A stretch of DNA of 64,000 bases. Origin: Jeotgalicoccus coquinae. GTDB taxonomy: Bacteria > Bacillota > Bacilli > Staphylococcales > Salinicoccaceae. The stretch spans positions 186,001 to 250,000 of the forward strand of contig NZ_JACHFF010000001.1 of assembly GCF_014207425.1 (NCBI RefSeq), given 5' to 3'. The position numbers were made by a program, and so were the translations under genes. Positions 35,335 to 46,183 of this stretch are shown here, piece by piece; within the stretch, counting starts at the first letter, position 1; every line of letters begins with the position of its first letter. Below the pieces are notes generated by a model. It saw only the letters and a list, made by a program, of their open reading frames with translations, ran no database searches and was not told the origin of the DNA.

Positions 35335-36261
35335 ATGTTATTGGTAAAAGATTTAGTCGAGGAATTTAACTTGAAAATATGGGGTGGAAATCCTGGGCTT
35401 GAGAACGAAATTCCAAGCTTTGATCTGTCGAGGCCGGGACTTGAAATAGCAGGATATTTCTCCCACTATTCCTCCGACCGGGTGCAGGTTCTCGGGATGA
35501 AGGAAATTTCGTTCTTCGAACGTGTTCTGTCGGACCGTGAACGTGAAGACCGTGCGAAGCGTTTATGCAGAAAAGAAACGCCGTGTATTATCGTTACAAG
35601 AAGCCAGCAGCCGCCGCTTGAATTAATCGAAGCATGCAACCAGACAAATACGGTACTGCTGATTACAGAAGATAATACGACGAACTTTACGAGCCGTATT
35701 ACGACGTATCTGGAGAAGGAACTGGCGCCGGAAACAAACATGCACGGTGTGCTTGTTGACGTGTACGGTATCGGTGTAATGATTACGGGGGAAAGCGGCA
35801 TCGGTAAAAGTGAGACCGCACTTGAACTTGTTAAAAATGGTCACCGCCTTGTTGCGGATGATAACGTTGAAATTAAAGAAGTAAACAAGAATGTGCTGAT
35901 GGGCTCGGCACCCGAACTGATTCAGCATCTTCTTGAAATACGCGGACTCGGCATTATTAATGTAATGACACTGTTCGGCGCAGGGTGTATTCTGTCCGAG
36001 AAACGTATTATGCTGAACGTCCATCTTGAGAACTGGACGGACAATAATACATACGACCGTCTTGGTCTTGAAGATGAAAAGATTAAAATTCTGAACTCGG
36101 AAGTGACAAAAAAAGTAATTCCGATTCGTCCGGGACGAAGTCTTGCAGGCATTATCGAAGTCGCTGCGATGAACCACCGTCTTAATCAGATGGGGCATAA
36201 TGCAGCCCATGAATTTAACGACCGCTTAAATGCAAAGATTAAAAGCAACGGAGGCAGCTAA
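35335..36261 (+). CDS. hprK: HPr kinase/phosphorylase
   Basis: The 308-residue bifunctional enzyme that phosphorylates HPr on Ser46 in response to ATP/fructose-1,6-bisphosphate and reverses it with phosphate, governing carbon catabolite repression with CcpA. The P-loop is GESGIGKSE (about residue 152) and the HprK signature [21 protein letters not shown] lies in the C-terminal half. ACGGAGGTG precedes the ATG. The TAATG junction couples it to lgt. Confidence 0.97.
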   Translation: MLLVKDLVEEFNLKIWGGNPGLENEIPSFDLSRPGLEIAGYFSHYSSDRVQVLGMKEISFFERVLSDREREDRAKRLCRKETPCIIVTRSQQPPLELIEACNQTNTVLLITEDNTTNFTSRITTYLEKELAPETNMHGVLVDVYGIGVMITGESGIGKSETALELVKNGHRLVADDNVEIKEVNKNVLMGSAPELIQHLLEIRGLGIINVMTLFGAGCILSEKRIMLNVHLENWTDNNTYDRLGLEDEKIKILNSEVTKKVIPIRPGRSLAGIIEVAAMNHRLNQMGHNAAHEFNDRLNAKIKSNGGS

Positions 36262-37148
36262 TGATGATTTTAAACGCCGCCATCGATCCGGTGGCAATAT
36301 CACTTGGACCGCTGTCCATTCACTGGTACGGCATTATCATTTTAACCGGAATGATACTCGGCTATTATTTAGCCAATAAAGAAACGATAAAAAAAGGACT
36401 GCCTGAAGATTTATTTATGGATTTAATGATGTATATTATTATCTTCTCGCTTATCGGTGCACGTCTGTATTATGTCTTCTTTAATCTTGATTATTATTTC
36501 TTTAACCCGCTTGATATTATTAAAGTGTGGGAAGGCGGCATGGCGATTCACGGCGGACTTATCGGCGGATTCCTTGCCGGTCTTATCTATACGAGAACTA
36601 AAGGCTACAGCTTTTTCCAGGTTGCTGATATCGCCGCACCGAGCATTCTGCTTGGCCAGGCCATCGGACGCTGGGGCAATTTTATTAACCAGGAAGCCCA
36701 CGGCGGGCCTGTTGCAAGAGAATTCCTTGAGAACTTAATGATTCCGGAATTTATTATTAATCATATGAACATCGACGGTACATACTACCATCCGACATTT
36801 TTATATGAATCAATATGGAGTATTATCGGCGTTATTATACTATTATTAATACGATCAAAATTACCGCTCGGCCACACAGTACTCGTTTATCTGATATACT
36901 ATTCAGCCGGCAGGTTCTTTATCGAAGGCATGCGTACTGACAGCTTAATGATCGGCGATATGCTGAGAACAGCACAGGTTATTTCGGTAATTACGATTAT
37001 CGGCGCACTGGTTATTATGATTTACCGCCAGCAGAAATACGACCTGCCGAAATACGGTGATGTATACGGCAACTATGCAGCTAAAGACGAGCCAAAATAT
37101 ATTAAAAAGTCATCGGTGGTCAATAAGAAGAAAAAAAGGAAGAAGTAG
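36261..37148 (+). CDS. lgt: Prolipoprotein diacylglyceryl transferase
   Basis: A 295-residue membrane enzyme with seven helices that adds diacylglycerol to the lipobox Cys of prolipoproteins. The Lgt signature [14 protein letters not shown] and the HPTFLYES segment are present; LIGGFLAG and GARLYYVFF are further family landmarks. The window encodes several of its likely substrates (SstD, the YtkA-like, YkyA-like, cytochrome c and DUF4352 lipoproteins). The C-terminus is very basic. Confidence 0.96.
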   Translation: MMILNAAIDPVAISLGPLSIHWYGIIILTGMILGYYLANKETIKKGLPEDLFMDLMMYIIIFSLIGARLYYVFFNLDYYFFNPLDIIKVWEGGMAIHGGLIGGFLAGLIYTRTKGYSFFQVADIAAPSILLGQAIGRWGNFINQEAHGGPVAREFLENLMIPEFIINHMNIDGTYYHPTFLYESIWSIIGVIILLLIRSKLPLGHTVLVYLIYYSAGRFFIEGMRTDSLMIGDMLRTAQVISVITIIGALVIMIYRQQKYDLPKYGDVYGNYAAKDEPKYIKKSSVVNKKKKRKK

Positions 37149-37149
37149 T

Positions 37150-37632
37150 ATGAGGAAATTAACCCGGCATACGGGCTTTAAAATTAATCCGCTGTGGCAT
37201 CTGTACCGCACCGTTTCTCTCGTTAAAGTGGTTAAAAACTTTATCGTCATCGAAGCGGGGCGTTTTATGCCATCGACTAAAATAAAACATAAATTATACG
37301 GTGCAGGTCTTAAGATGAATATCGGACCGCACGTGTCATTTGCTTATAAAGCAATGCCGGATTTAATGTTTCCCGAATTAATTACAATCGGTGAAAACTC
37401 GATTATCGGCTATAATGCGACGATACTGACACATGAATATTTGACAGATGAATACAGAATCGGCAAAGTTGAAATCGGAAAGAATACGATGATCGGCGCG
37501 AATGCAACAATACTGCCGGGAGTGACAATAGGCAGCAATGTTAAAGTCGGCGCAGGCACAGTCATCTCAAAAGATGTTCCCGATAATGCACTCGTCTACG
37601 GCAATCCGATGATAATAAGGGAGAGAGCGTAA
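37150..37632 (+). CDS. Left-handed beta-helix acyltransferase (YvoF-like)
   Basis: A 160-residue protein with hexapeptide repeats ([44 protein letters not shown]) of the LbH acyltransferase fold and a His in LTHEYL. It resembles YvoF of B. subtilis, encoded in the hprK-lgt cluster; the acceptor is unknown. The ATG at 37150 directly after the lgt stop, with GGAAG upstream, is preferred over an in-frame codon 31 triplets earlier that lies within lgt. Confidence 0.82.
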   Translation: MRKLTRHTGFKINPLWHLYRTVSLVKVVKNFIVIEAGRFMPSTKIKHKLYGAGLKMNIGPHVSFAYKAMPDLMFPELITIGENSIIGYNATILTHEYLTDEYRIGKVEIGKNTMIGANATILPGVTIGSNVKVGAGTVISKDVPDNALVYGNPMIIRERA

Positions 37633-39053
37633 TGAATAACAACAAAGTAATCTCTCTCGATCAAAACGGAGAGCATTACTACAGGCAGGGTATTAAAAAA
37701 CGACAGCAGAATCTTAAAAAAGAAGCACTCCGTCTCCTTAAAAAAGCACACGATAAAAACCCGGACAATATGGATTACCTGTCCGAGTATGTTTACGTTA
37801 TGGCCGAGAACGGCTTCAGCAATGAAGCGGAACATTTAATTATCGAAGCTTTTGTCGGAGATAATTACGACCCGGAGTACTTTTATATGCTGAGTCAGAT
37901 TAATATTATAAAACACGATGCGAACAAAGCATTTTTATACGGTGTTCAATATTCGAATTATAATCCCGAATCAAATTACGGCGACACGCTTGAAGAAATG
38001 TTCGATGTTGAAATCGAAGATGAGAACGAACTTGAAAAAGAAGCCGAGCGTTTTATCGGCCAGCAGATTTTTCAGCATTTATTTATGAATGCGAAAGTCT
38101 CGGAATCACTTGAATATCTGGATTCACTTCCGATGGAAATTCAGGAGGAACCGGAGTTCAGAAACTTAAAAGCGATGGCATATTTATTTTTAAATAAGTT
38201 TGAAGATGCAGAAATACTGCTGGAACAGCTGCTTGAAGATGACCAGACAGATATGCATGCACTCAGCCATATGACACTGCTGCATTACCATACGGAACGG
38301 TTTGACGAGTACGAAGCATATTTAAAAAAGCTTGAAGTTGTTGAACCGCTGGATGATGATGCACGATTTAAAGTCGGACTGGTACTGAACTTCCTGCAGA
38401 AATATGAGCATTCATATAAGCTCCTGTTCCCGCTTTATAAAAAGCAGAAGATAGTAAACTTCCAGCTGCTTCATGCACTCAGTTTTTCAAGTTATCATTT
38501 AGGGAAACATGAAGAGTCTGAAATTTACTGGACGCGCATGCAGAACTTTCATCCGATCGATGAGCAATTCAGTCCCTGGAAGAAAGAGGAAGCGGCTGAA
38601 GAGATACTTAAACTGGAAAGCATGTACCTCCACGATGACGACCAGCACAAACGTCTCCTGGCACTGTACTTAATCAGTAAAATAGAACCGCGTGAAGCGA
38701 TTATCGGTTTATCGATATGGGATCATATTGAAACGCTCGATGATTATGAAAAGCTGTACGTGACATTTCTATTCCAGGGTTTGAAACTCGTGCGTCTCGG
38801 ACGTATGCACATCGGACTTGAACTGCTGTACGATCAGTCGATCAGGGATGAGGAAACACTGCTGATGTGGATTAACGTGTTTCACGAACTGTATGAAAAG
38901 CATAAAGAGTTTGAAGATGTGGAGAGTCATACAGCAGCTGCATTATATTTGTATCCCGGCGGCCGCAGGCTGACGAAAAAAAGTGTTGCAGAGATGTTTA
39001 ATACGACGGTTTACAGATTGAACAAAGCGATTGACAGAATAAAGCAGATATAA
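37632..39053 (+). CDS. Tetratricopeptide-repeat protein
   Basis: A 473-residue helical protein built of TPR-like pairs (for example KEALRLLKKAHDKNPDNM, FEDAEILLEQLLEDDQTD, HEESEIYWTRMQNFHPID). The last 40 residues (RLTKKSVAEMFNTTVYRLNKAIDRI) look like a helix-turn-helix-type end. No signal peptide or catalytic motif. It probably mediates protein contacts; partner unknown. The start overlaps the acyltransferase stop (TAATG) and it is the last gene of the hprK operon. Confidence 0.8.
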   Translation: MNNNKVISLDQNGEHYYRQGIKKRQQNLKKEALRLLKKAHDKNPDNMDYLSEYVYVMAENGFSNEAEHLIIEAFVGDNYDPEYFYMLSQINIIKHDANKAFLYGVQYSNYNPESNYGDTLEEMFDVEIEDENELEKEAERFIGQQIFQHLFMNAKVSESLEYLDSLPMEIQEEPEFRNLKAMAYLFLNKFEDAEILLEQLLEDDQTDMHALSHMTLLHYHTERFDEYEAYLKKLEVVEPLDDDARFKVGLVLNFLQKYEHSYKLLFPLYKKQKIVNFQLLHALSFSSYHLGKHEESEIYWTRMQNFHPIDEQFSPWKKEEAAEEILKLESMYLHDDDQHKRLLALYLISKIEPREAIIGLSIWDHIETLDDYEKLYVTFLFQGLKLVRLGRMHIGLELLYDQSIRDEETLLMWINVFHELYEKHKEFEDVESHTAAALYLYPGGRRLTKKSVAEMFNTTVYRLNKAIDRIKQI

Positions 39054-39080
39054 TGAATTACAAATCGAAAGCCTATATAA

Positions 39081-40049
<969 letters not shown>

Positions 40050-40063
40050 TTAATCGAATTAAT

Positions 40064-40084
40064 CCCCCGCAAGGGGGTTTTTTC
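40064..40084 (+). terminator. Rho-independent terminator of trxB
   Basis: CCCCC-GCAA-GGGGG followed by six Ts, 14 bases after the stop. Confidence 0.88.
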
Positions 40085-40153
40085 GTAACGCTATCAGTTA
40101 TAATATGGGTGAATGGAATTGTTAGAAAATAAGTAAATTTGAGGGTGTGCTTT

Positions 40154-41038
40154 ATGAAAAATTTAATCATAATTACAGGTATGAGCGGTTCAGGTAAATC
40201 TGTTGCACTGGAAGCAATTGAAGATACAGGTTATTTCTGCATCGACAATCTGCCCCCGATTCTTATTCCGAAAGTCGTAGAATTAATGGAATCAACTGAC
40301 GGTAAAATGAACAAAGTTGCACTGGGCATTGACCTTCGCGGCAAAGAATTTTTTGATGTATTAATTCAGAAACTGGAAACTGTGCTGATTAACGAAGATA
40401 TAATACTCCGCATTGTTTTCCTCGATACGGATGATGAAAGACTGGTCGCCCGTTACAAAGAAACGCGCCGTTCCCATCCGTTAAATGAAGGAGTTTCTGT
40501 ACTTGAAGCAATTAAAAAAGAACGTGAAATACTCGATGACCTAAAAGGACGGGCATCTGTTATTATCGATACAACAGAACTGTCACCGAAAGAACTGAGA
40601 GACCGCATATTCACTTTATACAGCGGCGGACGTGAACAGTTCTTTGCTGTCAACGTACTGAGCTTCGGTTTTAAACACGGTGTTCCAATCGATGCAGATT
40701 TGATGTTCGATGTCCGCTTTCTGCCGAATCCGTTTTATATTCCGGAGTACCGTCCGTTAACCGGGTTGAATCAGGAAGTGTACGACTACGTAATGAAATG
40801 GCAGGATACTGATACATTTTACGACAAACTGTACGATATGATTAAATATTTAATTCCTCAATATATTAAAGAAGGCAAATCCCAGCTGACGATTGCGATA
40901 GGCTGTACAGGCGGTCAGCATCGTTCTGTGGCACTGTCCCGCCGGCTTGCGAAAGATCTGGGTGAGAAATTCACATTCTCGGTTAACACGACCCACCGTG
41001 ATGCGAGAATTGAAGGCACTGTAAATGAAAAAGATTAA
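40154..41038 (+). CDS. rapZ: RNase adapter protein RapZ (YvcJ)
   Basis: A 294-residue P-loop protein (GMSGSGKSVALEAIEDTGY) with the C-terminal GCTGGQHRSV motif of the RapZ/YvcJ family, nucleotide-binding proteins that in E. coli guide RNase E to GlmZ and in B. subtilis affect competence. The ATG at 40154 follows GAGGGTG. It overlaps yvcK by 14 bases, starting the conserved rapZ-yvcK-whiA trio. Confidence 0.95.
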   Translation: MKNLIIITGMSGSGKSVALEAIEDTGYFCIDNLPPILIPKVVELMESTDGKMNKVALGIDLRGKEFFDVLIQKLETVLINEDIILRIVFLDTDDERLVARYKETRRSHPLNEGVSVLEAIKKEREILDDLKGRASVIIDTTELSPKELRDRIFTLYSGGREQFFAVNVLSFGFKHGVPIDADLMFDVRFLPNPFYIPEYRPLTGLNQEVYDYVMKWQDTDTFYDKLYDMIKYLIPQYIKEGKSQLTIAIGCTGGQHRSVALSRRLAKDLGEKFTFSVNTTHRDARIEGTVNEKD

Positions 41039-41999
41039 AATTGCGATTATCGGCGGCGGTACCGGCCTTGCTGTTTTATCTCGCGGATTAAAAAATTATC
41101 CTGTCGATATTTCTGCAATTGTATCAGTTGCGGATGATGGTGGGTCAACAGGAATTATCCGCGACCAGATTGATATGCCTGCACCCGGGGATATCCGTAA
41201 TGTAATGTCGGCATTAAGCGAAGTGGAAAGCAAGCTCGAACATCTGTTTACCTACCGCTTTAAAAAAGACGAAATATCAGGACACTCGCTCGGCAATTTA
41301 ATGCTGGCTGCGATGTATGATATCAGCGGCGACTTTGCGACCGCAGTCAGTGAACTGTCAAAAATACTGAACGTTAAGGGGACAGTAATACCTTCGACAA
41401 ATGTCAGTCCGAAACTCGCAGCGAGAATGGCGGATGACTCGATTATTATTGGTGAAAGCTATATTCCGAAAGTGAAAAAAGAAATAAAGGAAATGTATTT
41501 AATCCCGACAAACATCGATGCGACACCGGCCGCAGTAGAGGCGATACTTGAAGCGGATATTATCGTCCTCGGACCGGGTTCACTGTATACGAGTATTATT
41601 CCAAATCTGCTGCCTAAAGGCATCGCAGAAGCTGTGACAGAGTCACAGGGCATCAAAGTCTATGTGTCGAACTTGCTGGAACAGCCGGGAGAAACGATGG
41701 GTATGTCCGCTTTTGATCACCTCTATGCGATAGAGAAGCATTTAAAAGCACGTGTCATTGATTACGTCATATTAAACGAACGCGACGTCTATGAAGAAAT
41801 GGCGGATACTTATAAAAACAGAGGTGTCCAGATTATTAAAAGCGAGCGGGATAAAATAGAAGCGCACGGTGTTAAGGTAATTACCGACGACGAACTGATT
41901 ATCGTCGATGAAGAACGGGTTGTGCGCCATAATAATGAGAAGCTCGCTGAAATTATATACGACATTGTAATCAGTGAATCTGAGACATTGAAGTATTAG
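41025..41999 (+). CDS. mgfK: Gluconeogenesis/morphology factor YvcK (MgfK)
   Basis: A 324-residue CofD-like Rossmann protein: GGGTGLAVLSRGLK at the N-terminus, VADDGGSTGIIR, PGDIRNVM and GPGSLYTSIIPNLL match the YvcK family, which binds UDP-sugars and is needed for growth on gluconeogenic carbon and for cell shape in B. subtilis. It starts within rapZ and ends 27 bases before whiA. Confidence 0.94.
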   Translation: MKKIKIAIIGGGTGLAVLSRGLKNYPVDISAIVSVADDGGSTGIIRDQIDMPAPGDIRNVMSALSEVESKLEHLFTYRFKKDEISGHSLGNLMLAAMYDISGDFATAVSELSKILNVKGTVIPSTNVSPKLAARMADDSIIIGESYIPKVKKEIKEMYLIPTNIDATPAAVEAILEADIIVLGPGSLYTSIIPNLLPKGIAEAVTESQGIKVYVSNLLEQPGETMGMSAFDHLYAIEKHLKARVIDYVILNERDVYEEMADTYKNRGVQIIKSERDKIEAHGVKVITDDELIIVDEERVVRHNNEKLAEIIYDIVISESETLKY

Positions 42000-42026
42000 G
42001 CAGGATTTTGAAAGGAACGTGGTAGC

Positions 42027-42971
42027 ATGTCATTTGCTTCTGAAATGAAAAATGAATTAACGAGAATTGAAGTGGATGAGTGCTGCATGAAGAGCGAACT
42101 GTCTGCATTGATTAAAATGAACGGTGCGGTCAGCTTCTTTGACGGACAGTGGGTCATTAACGTCCAGACAGAAAACGCTGCGATTGCACGCCGTATTTTT
42201 TCGTTAATAAAAAATGTATATAGAATAGAAATCGATCTTCTCGTGAGAAAAAAGATGAAACTGAAAAAGAACAACGTTTATATTTGCCGCATTAAAAAAG
42301 AATCAAAAGATGTACTGGAAGATTTAAAAATCTTTTCAGGCGGTGTACTGACGAACACGATTACCGATGAAATAAACGATAAAGAATGCTGCAGAAGAAG
42401 TTATTTAAGAGGTGCATTCCTTGCGGGCGGTTCAGTGAACAACCCCGAAACATCGGCATATCATCTGGAAATCGGTTCGCTGTACGAAGAACACGCACAG
42501 GCAATTACGAATCTGATGAACAGCTATGAGCTGAATGCTAAATATATTGACCGTAAACGCGGTTATATTATTTACTTAAAAGAAGCAGAGAAAATTGCCG
42601 AGTTCCTGAGCCTGATCGGCGGTTACCAGGCGCTGTTAAAATTTGAAGATATCCGTATCGTCAGAGATATGCGCAACTCGGTCAACCGGTTAGTAAACTG
42701 TGAAACAGCCAATTTAAACAAAACAATCAACGCAGCGATGCGTCAGGTGGAAAACATTAAATTTATCGATGCGGAGATTGGTATCGATGAACTGCCTGAG
42801 CGCTTAAGAGAAGTTGCGCGTATCCGCGTTGAACATCAGGACATGACATTAAAAGAAATCGGGGAAGCCGTCTCGACCGGTACGATTTCCAAATCAGGAA
42901 TCAATCACCGTTTGAGAAAACTCGACGAAATCGCTGATAAACTGCGCGGCGGAGAAGAAATCGTATTTTAA
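42027..42971 (+). CDS. whiA: DNA-binding protein WhiA
   Basis: A 314-residue protein combining a LAGLIDADG homing-endonuclease-like N-terminal domain (residues about 80-190, [13 protein letters not shown]) with a C-terminal helix-turn-helix ([24 protein letters not shown]). WhiA influences division and chromosome segregation in B. subtilis and sporulation in Streptomyces. AAAGGAACG precedes the ATG. Confidence 0.95.
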   Translation: MSFASEMKNELTRIEVDECCMKSELSALIKMNGAVSFFDGQWVINVQTENAAIARRIFSLIKNVYRIEIDLLVRKKMKLKKNNVYICRIKKESKDVLEDLKIFSGGVLTNTITDEINDKECCRRSYLRGAFLAGGSVNNPETSAYHLEIGSLYEEHAQAITNLMNSYELNAKYIDRKRGYIIYLKEAEKIAEFLSLIGGYQALLKFEDIRIVRDMRNSVNRLVNCETANLNKTINAAMRQVENIKFIDAEIGIDELPERLREVARIRVEHQDMTLKEIGEAVSTGTISKSGINHRLRKLDEIADKLRGGEEIVF

Positions 42972-42978
42972 TATAGAG

Positions 42979-43010
42979 AAGCGCATCCGAATCAAATTCG
43001 GATGCGCTTT
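42979..43010 (+). terminator. Terminator-like hairpin after whiA
   Basis: AAGCGCATCCGAAT pairs with ATTCGGATGCGCTT over CAA, a perfect 14-bp stem. The following T run is short (TTTGTG), so termination may be partial; the stem could also serve the convergent epimerase gene. Confidence 0.78.
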
Positions 43011-43037
43011 GTGCTGTAAATCCAACCTCACAAACAT

Positions 43038-43952
43038 CTACTCGCTGTATATATTCTCCATCGCCTGCTCGAGCGTCGGATATAAATATTTAAAATCATT
43101 GTTCAATAACACTGACGGATGAACTTTCTGTCCTTCCGTAACGAGTAAAGCGCGTTCGCCAAGTGCTTTATCGATTAAAAAGCCCGGTGTTTTAAAAAAG
43201 TTCGGTTTACCGAGTACAGCGCTCAGCACTTTAGAGAATTCATGCTGTCTGACCTGCACGGGTGCGGTAATGTTTACCGGTCCGCTGATTTCCTGATTGA
43301 CACCTACAAAAAGCAGTGCGTTGACGACGTCATCGATATGCACCCATGAGTACCATTGCCTGCCGTTTGCAATTTCACCGCCGACGTTTGCCTTGTACAG
43401 TTTTTCCATTACAGGCAGAGCACCATTGTTTTTATCAAGCACCAGTCCGAAGCGTGAGAATACAACGCGGATACCTAAATCCCCAATTTTAGCTGCCGCA
43501 GCTTCCCAGCGGTTCACGACGTCTGATAAAAAGTTCGTCGATGATAATTGATCGTGTTCATCGAACTCGACAATTTCACTGGTCGGATAGTAACCGACCG
43601 CACTGGCGTTAACAAATGCAAGCGGCTTAATACCGGATATTTCCAGCCAGCGATGGAGCATGTTAGTCATGCCGAGTCTGCTTGAAAGTATCAGTTCTTT
43701 GTATTCTTCAGTCCATTTTTCATTCAGCGAAGCGCCTGCGAAGTTGTAAATCAAATCGAAGTCCTCAGGCAGATTTTCAGCCCAGTCGATATTATTAAAG
43801 TTGCTGTCATCGTACTTAATATAATGTATATAAGGATGTTCGCTCGTCTGTTCCTGCCGCGTTAAAATGTAAACATGATGACGGTCTTTTCGGAGTGCAT
43901 TTGTCAGTTTCGTGCCGATAAAACCCGTGCCGCCGGTGATGAGAATATTCAA
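43038..43952 (-). CDS. TIGR01777-family epimerase (SDR)
   Basis: A 304-residue extended SDR protein with NAD-binding GGTGFIGTKL, YNFAGASLNEKWTE, and an SAVGYYP active-site region characteristic of the YfcH/SulA-like TIGR01777 family of putative nucleotide-sugar epimerases. The substrate is unknown. A TTG start at 43952 is preferred because GGGAGG lies seven bases before it; the upstream ATG at 43973 has no such site and adds residues that precede the Rossmann strand. Confidence 0.85.
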   Translation of the reverse strand: MNILITGGTGFIGTKLTNALRKDRHHVYILTRQEQTSEHPYIHYIKYDDSNFNNIDWAENLPEDFDLIYNFAGASLNEKWTEEYKELILSSRLGMTNMLHRWLEISGIKPLAFVNASAVGYYPTSEIVEFDEHDQLSSTNFLSDVVNRWEAAAAKIGDLGIRVVFSRFGLVLDKNNGALPVMEKLYKANVGGEIANGRQWYSWVHIDDVVNALLFVGVNQEISGPVNITAPVQVRQHEFSKVLSAVLGKPNFFKTPGFLIDKALGERALLVTEGQKVHPSVLLNNDFKYLYPTLEQAMENIYSE

Positions 43953-43994
43953 ATCTGTGACCTCCCAATACATATGATTATCTTTATTTTAATT

Positions 43995-44032
43995 GAAAAA
44001 AGAGCTCAAGTCACGTATGTGACCTGAGCTCT
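43995..44032 (-). terminator. Rho-independent terminator of clpP
   Basis: On the minus strand AGAGCTCAGGTCAC pairs with GTGACTTGAGCTCT (one G-T pair) over ATAC, followed by TTTTTT. Confidence 0.9.
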
Positions 44033-44045
44033 CTTAACTTATGCT

Positions 44046-44630
44046 TTATTTTTCCGGTTCCATGACGTGGTCGATTAAGCCGTATTCTTTAGCTTGTTCT
44101 GCTGTCATGAAATTATCGCGGTCAGTATCTTTCTCGATTTTCTCAAGTGGCTGACCAGTGCGTTCTGCTAAAATCTGGTTCAGCTTCTCGCGTGTTTTTA
44201 AAATGTGCTTCGCTGCGATCTCAATTTCAGTTGCCTGACCCTGAGCGCCGCCAAGCGGCTGGTGAATCATAATTTCAGCGTTTGGAAGCGCGTAGCGTTT
44301 CCCTTTAGCACCTGCAGTTAACAGGAATGATCCCATTGATGCTGCAAGTCCAAGGCTGATTGTCTGTACATCCGGTTTAATGTGCTGGATTGTGTCGTAG
44401 ATTGCCATGCCGGCAGTAACACTTCCGCCCGGTGAGTTAATATAAAGATAAATATCTTTTTCAGAGTCCTGAGCCTGCAGGAATAACAGCTGGCTGACTA
44501 CCGAGTTCGCAACGTTATCGTCGATTGCACTCCCGATCATAATGATTCTATCTTTTAAGAGTCTTGAATAAATATCGTAAGCACGTTCGCCACGATTTGT
44601 CTGTTCAATAACCGTAGGTATTAAATTCAT
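44046..44630 (-). CDS. clpP: ATP-dependent Clp protease proteolytic subunit
   Basis: A 194-residue serine peptidase of the Clp complex. Catalytic Ser lies in [11 protein letters not shown], His in IMIHQPLGG, and Asp in DRDNFM. It assembles with ClpX/ClpC for regulated proteolysis. AGGAGG lies six bases before the ATG (read on the minus strand). The CtsR operator upstream indicates heat-stress control. Confidence 0.97.
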   Translation of the reverse strand: MNLIPTVIEQTNRGERAYDIYSRLLKDRIIMIGSAIDDNVANSVVSQLLFLQAQDSEKDIYLYINSPGGSVTAGMAIYDTIQHIKPDVQTISLGLAASMGSFLLTAGAKGKRYALPNAEIMIHQPLGGAQGQATEIEIAAKHILKTREKLNQILAERTGQPLEKIEKDTDRDNFMTAEQAKEYGLIDHVMEPEK

Positions 44631-44688
44631 AATATTGCCTCCTGTTTTGGTTAACTAAATTTATTTGATAATACATTTATAACACATT

Positions 44689-44705
44689 AGTCAAATAAGG
44701 TCAAA
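44689..44705. promoter_or_regulatory. CtsR operator upstream of clpP
   Basis: AGTCAAATAAGGTCAAA is a direct heptad repeat matching the CtsR operator (RGTCAAAnAnRGTCAAA) at every defined position. CtsR is the class III heat-shock repressor of clp genes in low-GC Gram-positives. It lies 59 bases upstream of the clpP start. Confidence 0.92.
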
Positions 44706-44772
44706 AGAAAGAACTTCATCTATTAATCAGTTTATCATAATATTATATTACGCATTTCGTCAATAATTAGTC

Positions 44773-44801
44773 TTTATAAGTTTCAGCTTCCTTGCTATAA
44801 T
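44773..44801 (+). promoter_or_regulatory. Promoter of tRNA-Arg and the exporter genes
   Basis: An extended -10, TGC-TATAAT (44793-44801), with a weak -35 (TTTATA, 44773-44778) 17 bases upstream, 27 bases before the tRNA. No terminator or second promoter is visible between the tRNA and the following coding region. Confidence 0.65.
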
Positions 44802-44827
44802 GAAATGTGCTTTAAATATTTAAATCT

Positions 44828-44899
44828 ACCCCCGTGGTGTAATGGATAACACGTAAGATTCCGGTTCTTAAGATGGGAGTTCAATTCTTCTCGGGGGTG
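44828..44899 (+). tRNA. tRNA-Arg (anticodon CCG)
   Basis: A complete cloverleaf is readable: acceptor ACCCCCG/CGGGGGT with discriminator G at 44899, D stem GTGT/ACAC, anticodon stem TAAGA/TCTTA with loop TTCCGGT (anticodon CCG, 44861-44863), and a T arm with loop TTCAATT and some G-U pairs. CCA is not encoded. It reads the Arg codon CGG. The first codon of the next gene is only 21 bases away. Confidence 0.95.
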
Positions 44900-44919
44900 C
44901 TAACAAAGAGGTGGGGCAG

Positions 44920-45708
44920 TTGTCAGTCGAAGAACTAGAAACAGTCGATAAACCCGATGACAGTTTAGACGATGCCTTTGTCCGGAATGTTTTCTATGTC
45001 TGTTTAAACAGCGGGAAAATATTACTGGAAAGCGGTGCGGAAACGTATCGTATCGAAGATACGATGATCCGTATGGCGAATAATTACGGTATCGATAATG
45101 TGCAGGTCTTCGTCACAACAACAGTAATCATTCTGTCGATGAATGACTACGCGCTCTCTCAAACGGTTCGAATCGATGAACGTGCAAATAATTTGCAAAA
45201 GGTCGTTAACATAAACGACTTATCAAGAAGCATCACGAAAGGACTGCCGATTCGTGAGGCAATTAATACGATAGAAGATATTCATGAAACAAAAATGTAT
45301 CCATTCTGGCTGATTGTTTTTACCGGCGGAATGGTTTCTATTATGTTTCTCCTTCTGTTTAACGGTGTGCCGGGAGATATTCCGGTCGCAGCAGCAGGCG
45401 GTATGGTGGGGGTACTGATTACGGAAAGTATTCAGCGCTATACTAAAATTAAATTTTTCAACGAATTCTTTGCAGCATTCTTTATCGCTGTAATCTCAGT
45501 ATTATATGTGGAATTCGGACCGGGACTGGAACTCGAAACGATTATTATTGCAGCGGTGATGCCGCTCGTTCCCGGTGTGCTGATTACAAATGCGATACGT
45601 GAAATGATTCGCGGACATCTGATGGCAGGCACGATGAAAGGCGCGGAAGCGTCTCTGACCGCGATTGCAATCGGAGCCGGAGTCGGACTTGTATTCATGG
45701 CGATATAG
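44920..45708 (+). CDS. ThrE-type threonine/serine exporter, N-terminal component (DUF1212)
   Basis: A 262-residue protein with a soluble N-terminal domain (GKILLESGAETYRIEDTMIRM, the DUF1212 signature) and five hydrophobic helices from about residue 130. In actinobacterial ThrE this part and the next gene product are one polypeptide; in Firmicutes they are often split as here. The TTG at 44920 is chosen because AGAGGTGG lies six to nine bases upstream; the GTG at 44911 lies in that site. It follows the tRNA-Arg directly. Confidence 0.82.
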   Translation: MSVEELETVDKPDDSLDDAFVRNVFYVCLNSGKILLESGAETYRIEDTMIRMANNYGIDNVQVFVTTTVIILSMNDYALSQTVRIDERANNLQKVVNINDLSRSITKGLPIREAINTIEDIHETKMYPFWLIVFTGGMVSIMFLLLFNGVPGDIPVAAAGGMVGVLITESIQRYTKIKFFNEFFAAFFIAVISVLYVEFGPGLELETIIIAAVMPLVPGVLITNAIREMIRGHLMAGTMKGAEASLTAIAIGAGVGLVFMAI

Positions 45709-45718
45709 GAGGGAAACA

Positions 45719-46180
45719 ATGTTATATGCAGTTCAGTTTATACTTAGTTTCTTTGCCTCCGCGGGATTCGGAATACTGTTTAATGCACCGAGGAGAACGA
45801 TATTAGCAGGCGGACTCAGCGGTGCATTCGGCTGGCTCGTGTACTTTATCGCGACCCAGTTTGATATTCAGGCAGTTATTGCCACTTTTTTTGGAGCAAT
45901 TATGCTGACGATGCTGTCGATTATGAGCGCACGTCACTTAAGAGCACCGGTTATTATATTTATTACATGTGGAATTATTCCCCTTGTACCCGGCGGTATG
46001 GCATATAACGCAATGCGCAGCGTAGTGCTGCAGAATTACGATATGGCACTTGCCTATGGCTTTCAGGTGGCGCTTGTGTCGATGGCCATTGCCATGGGAA
46101 TTATCTCAACTGAAATGATAGATTCACTGTTGCAGACGCTGAAACGCGAACTTAAAAATATGCGGAAGAAAGAGGCTTAA
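45719..46180 (+). CDS. ThrE-type threonine/serine exporter, C-terminal component (DUF3815)
   Basis: A 153-residue membrane protein of four to five helices matching the ThrE_2/DUF3815 half of the exporter (GGLSGAFGWLVYF, IIPLVPGGMAYNAM). It should act with the preceding protein as a membrane exporter; the amino acid specificity is inferred from ThrE. The ATG at 45719 follows AGGAGGG; earlier in-frame codons lie inside the upstream gene. Confidence 0.82.
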   Translation: MLYAVQFILSFFASAGFGILFNAPRRTILAGGLSGAFGWLVYFIATQFDIQAVIATFFGAIMLTMLSIMSARHLRAPVIIFITCGIIPLVPGGMAYNAMRSVVLQNYDMALAYGFQVALVSMAIAMGIISTEMIDSLLQTLKRELKNMRKKEA

Positions 46181-46183
46181 CCA

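Noticed and set aside
37057-37632. 191-residue version of the acyltransferase
   Set aside because: The first 31 residues lie inside lgt in another frame; the ATG at 37150 directly after the lgt stop fits the family.
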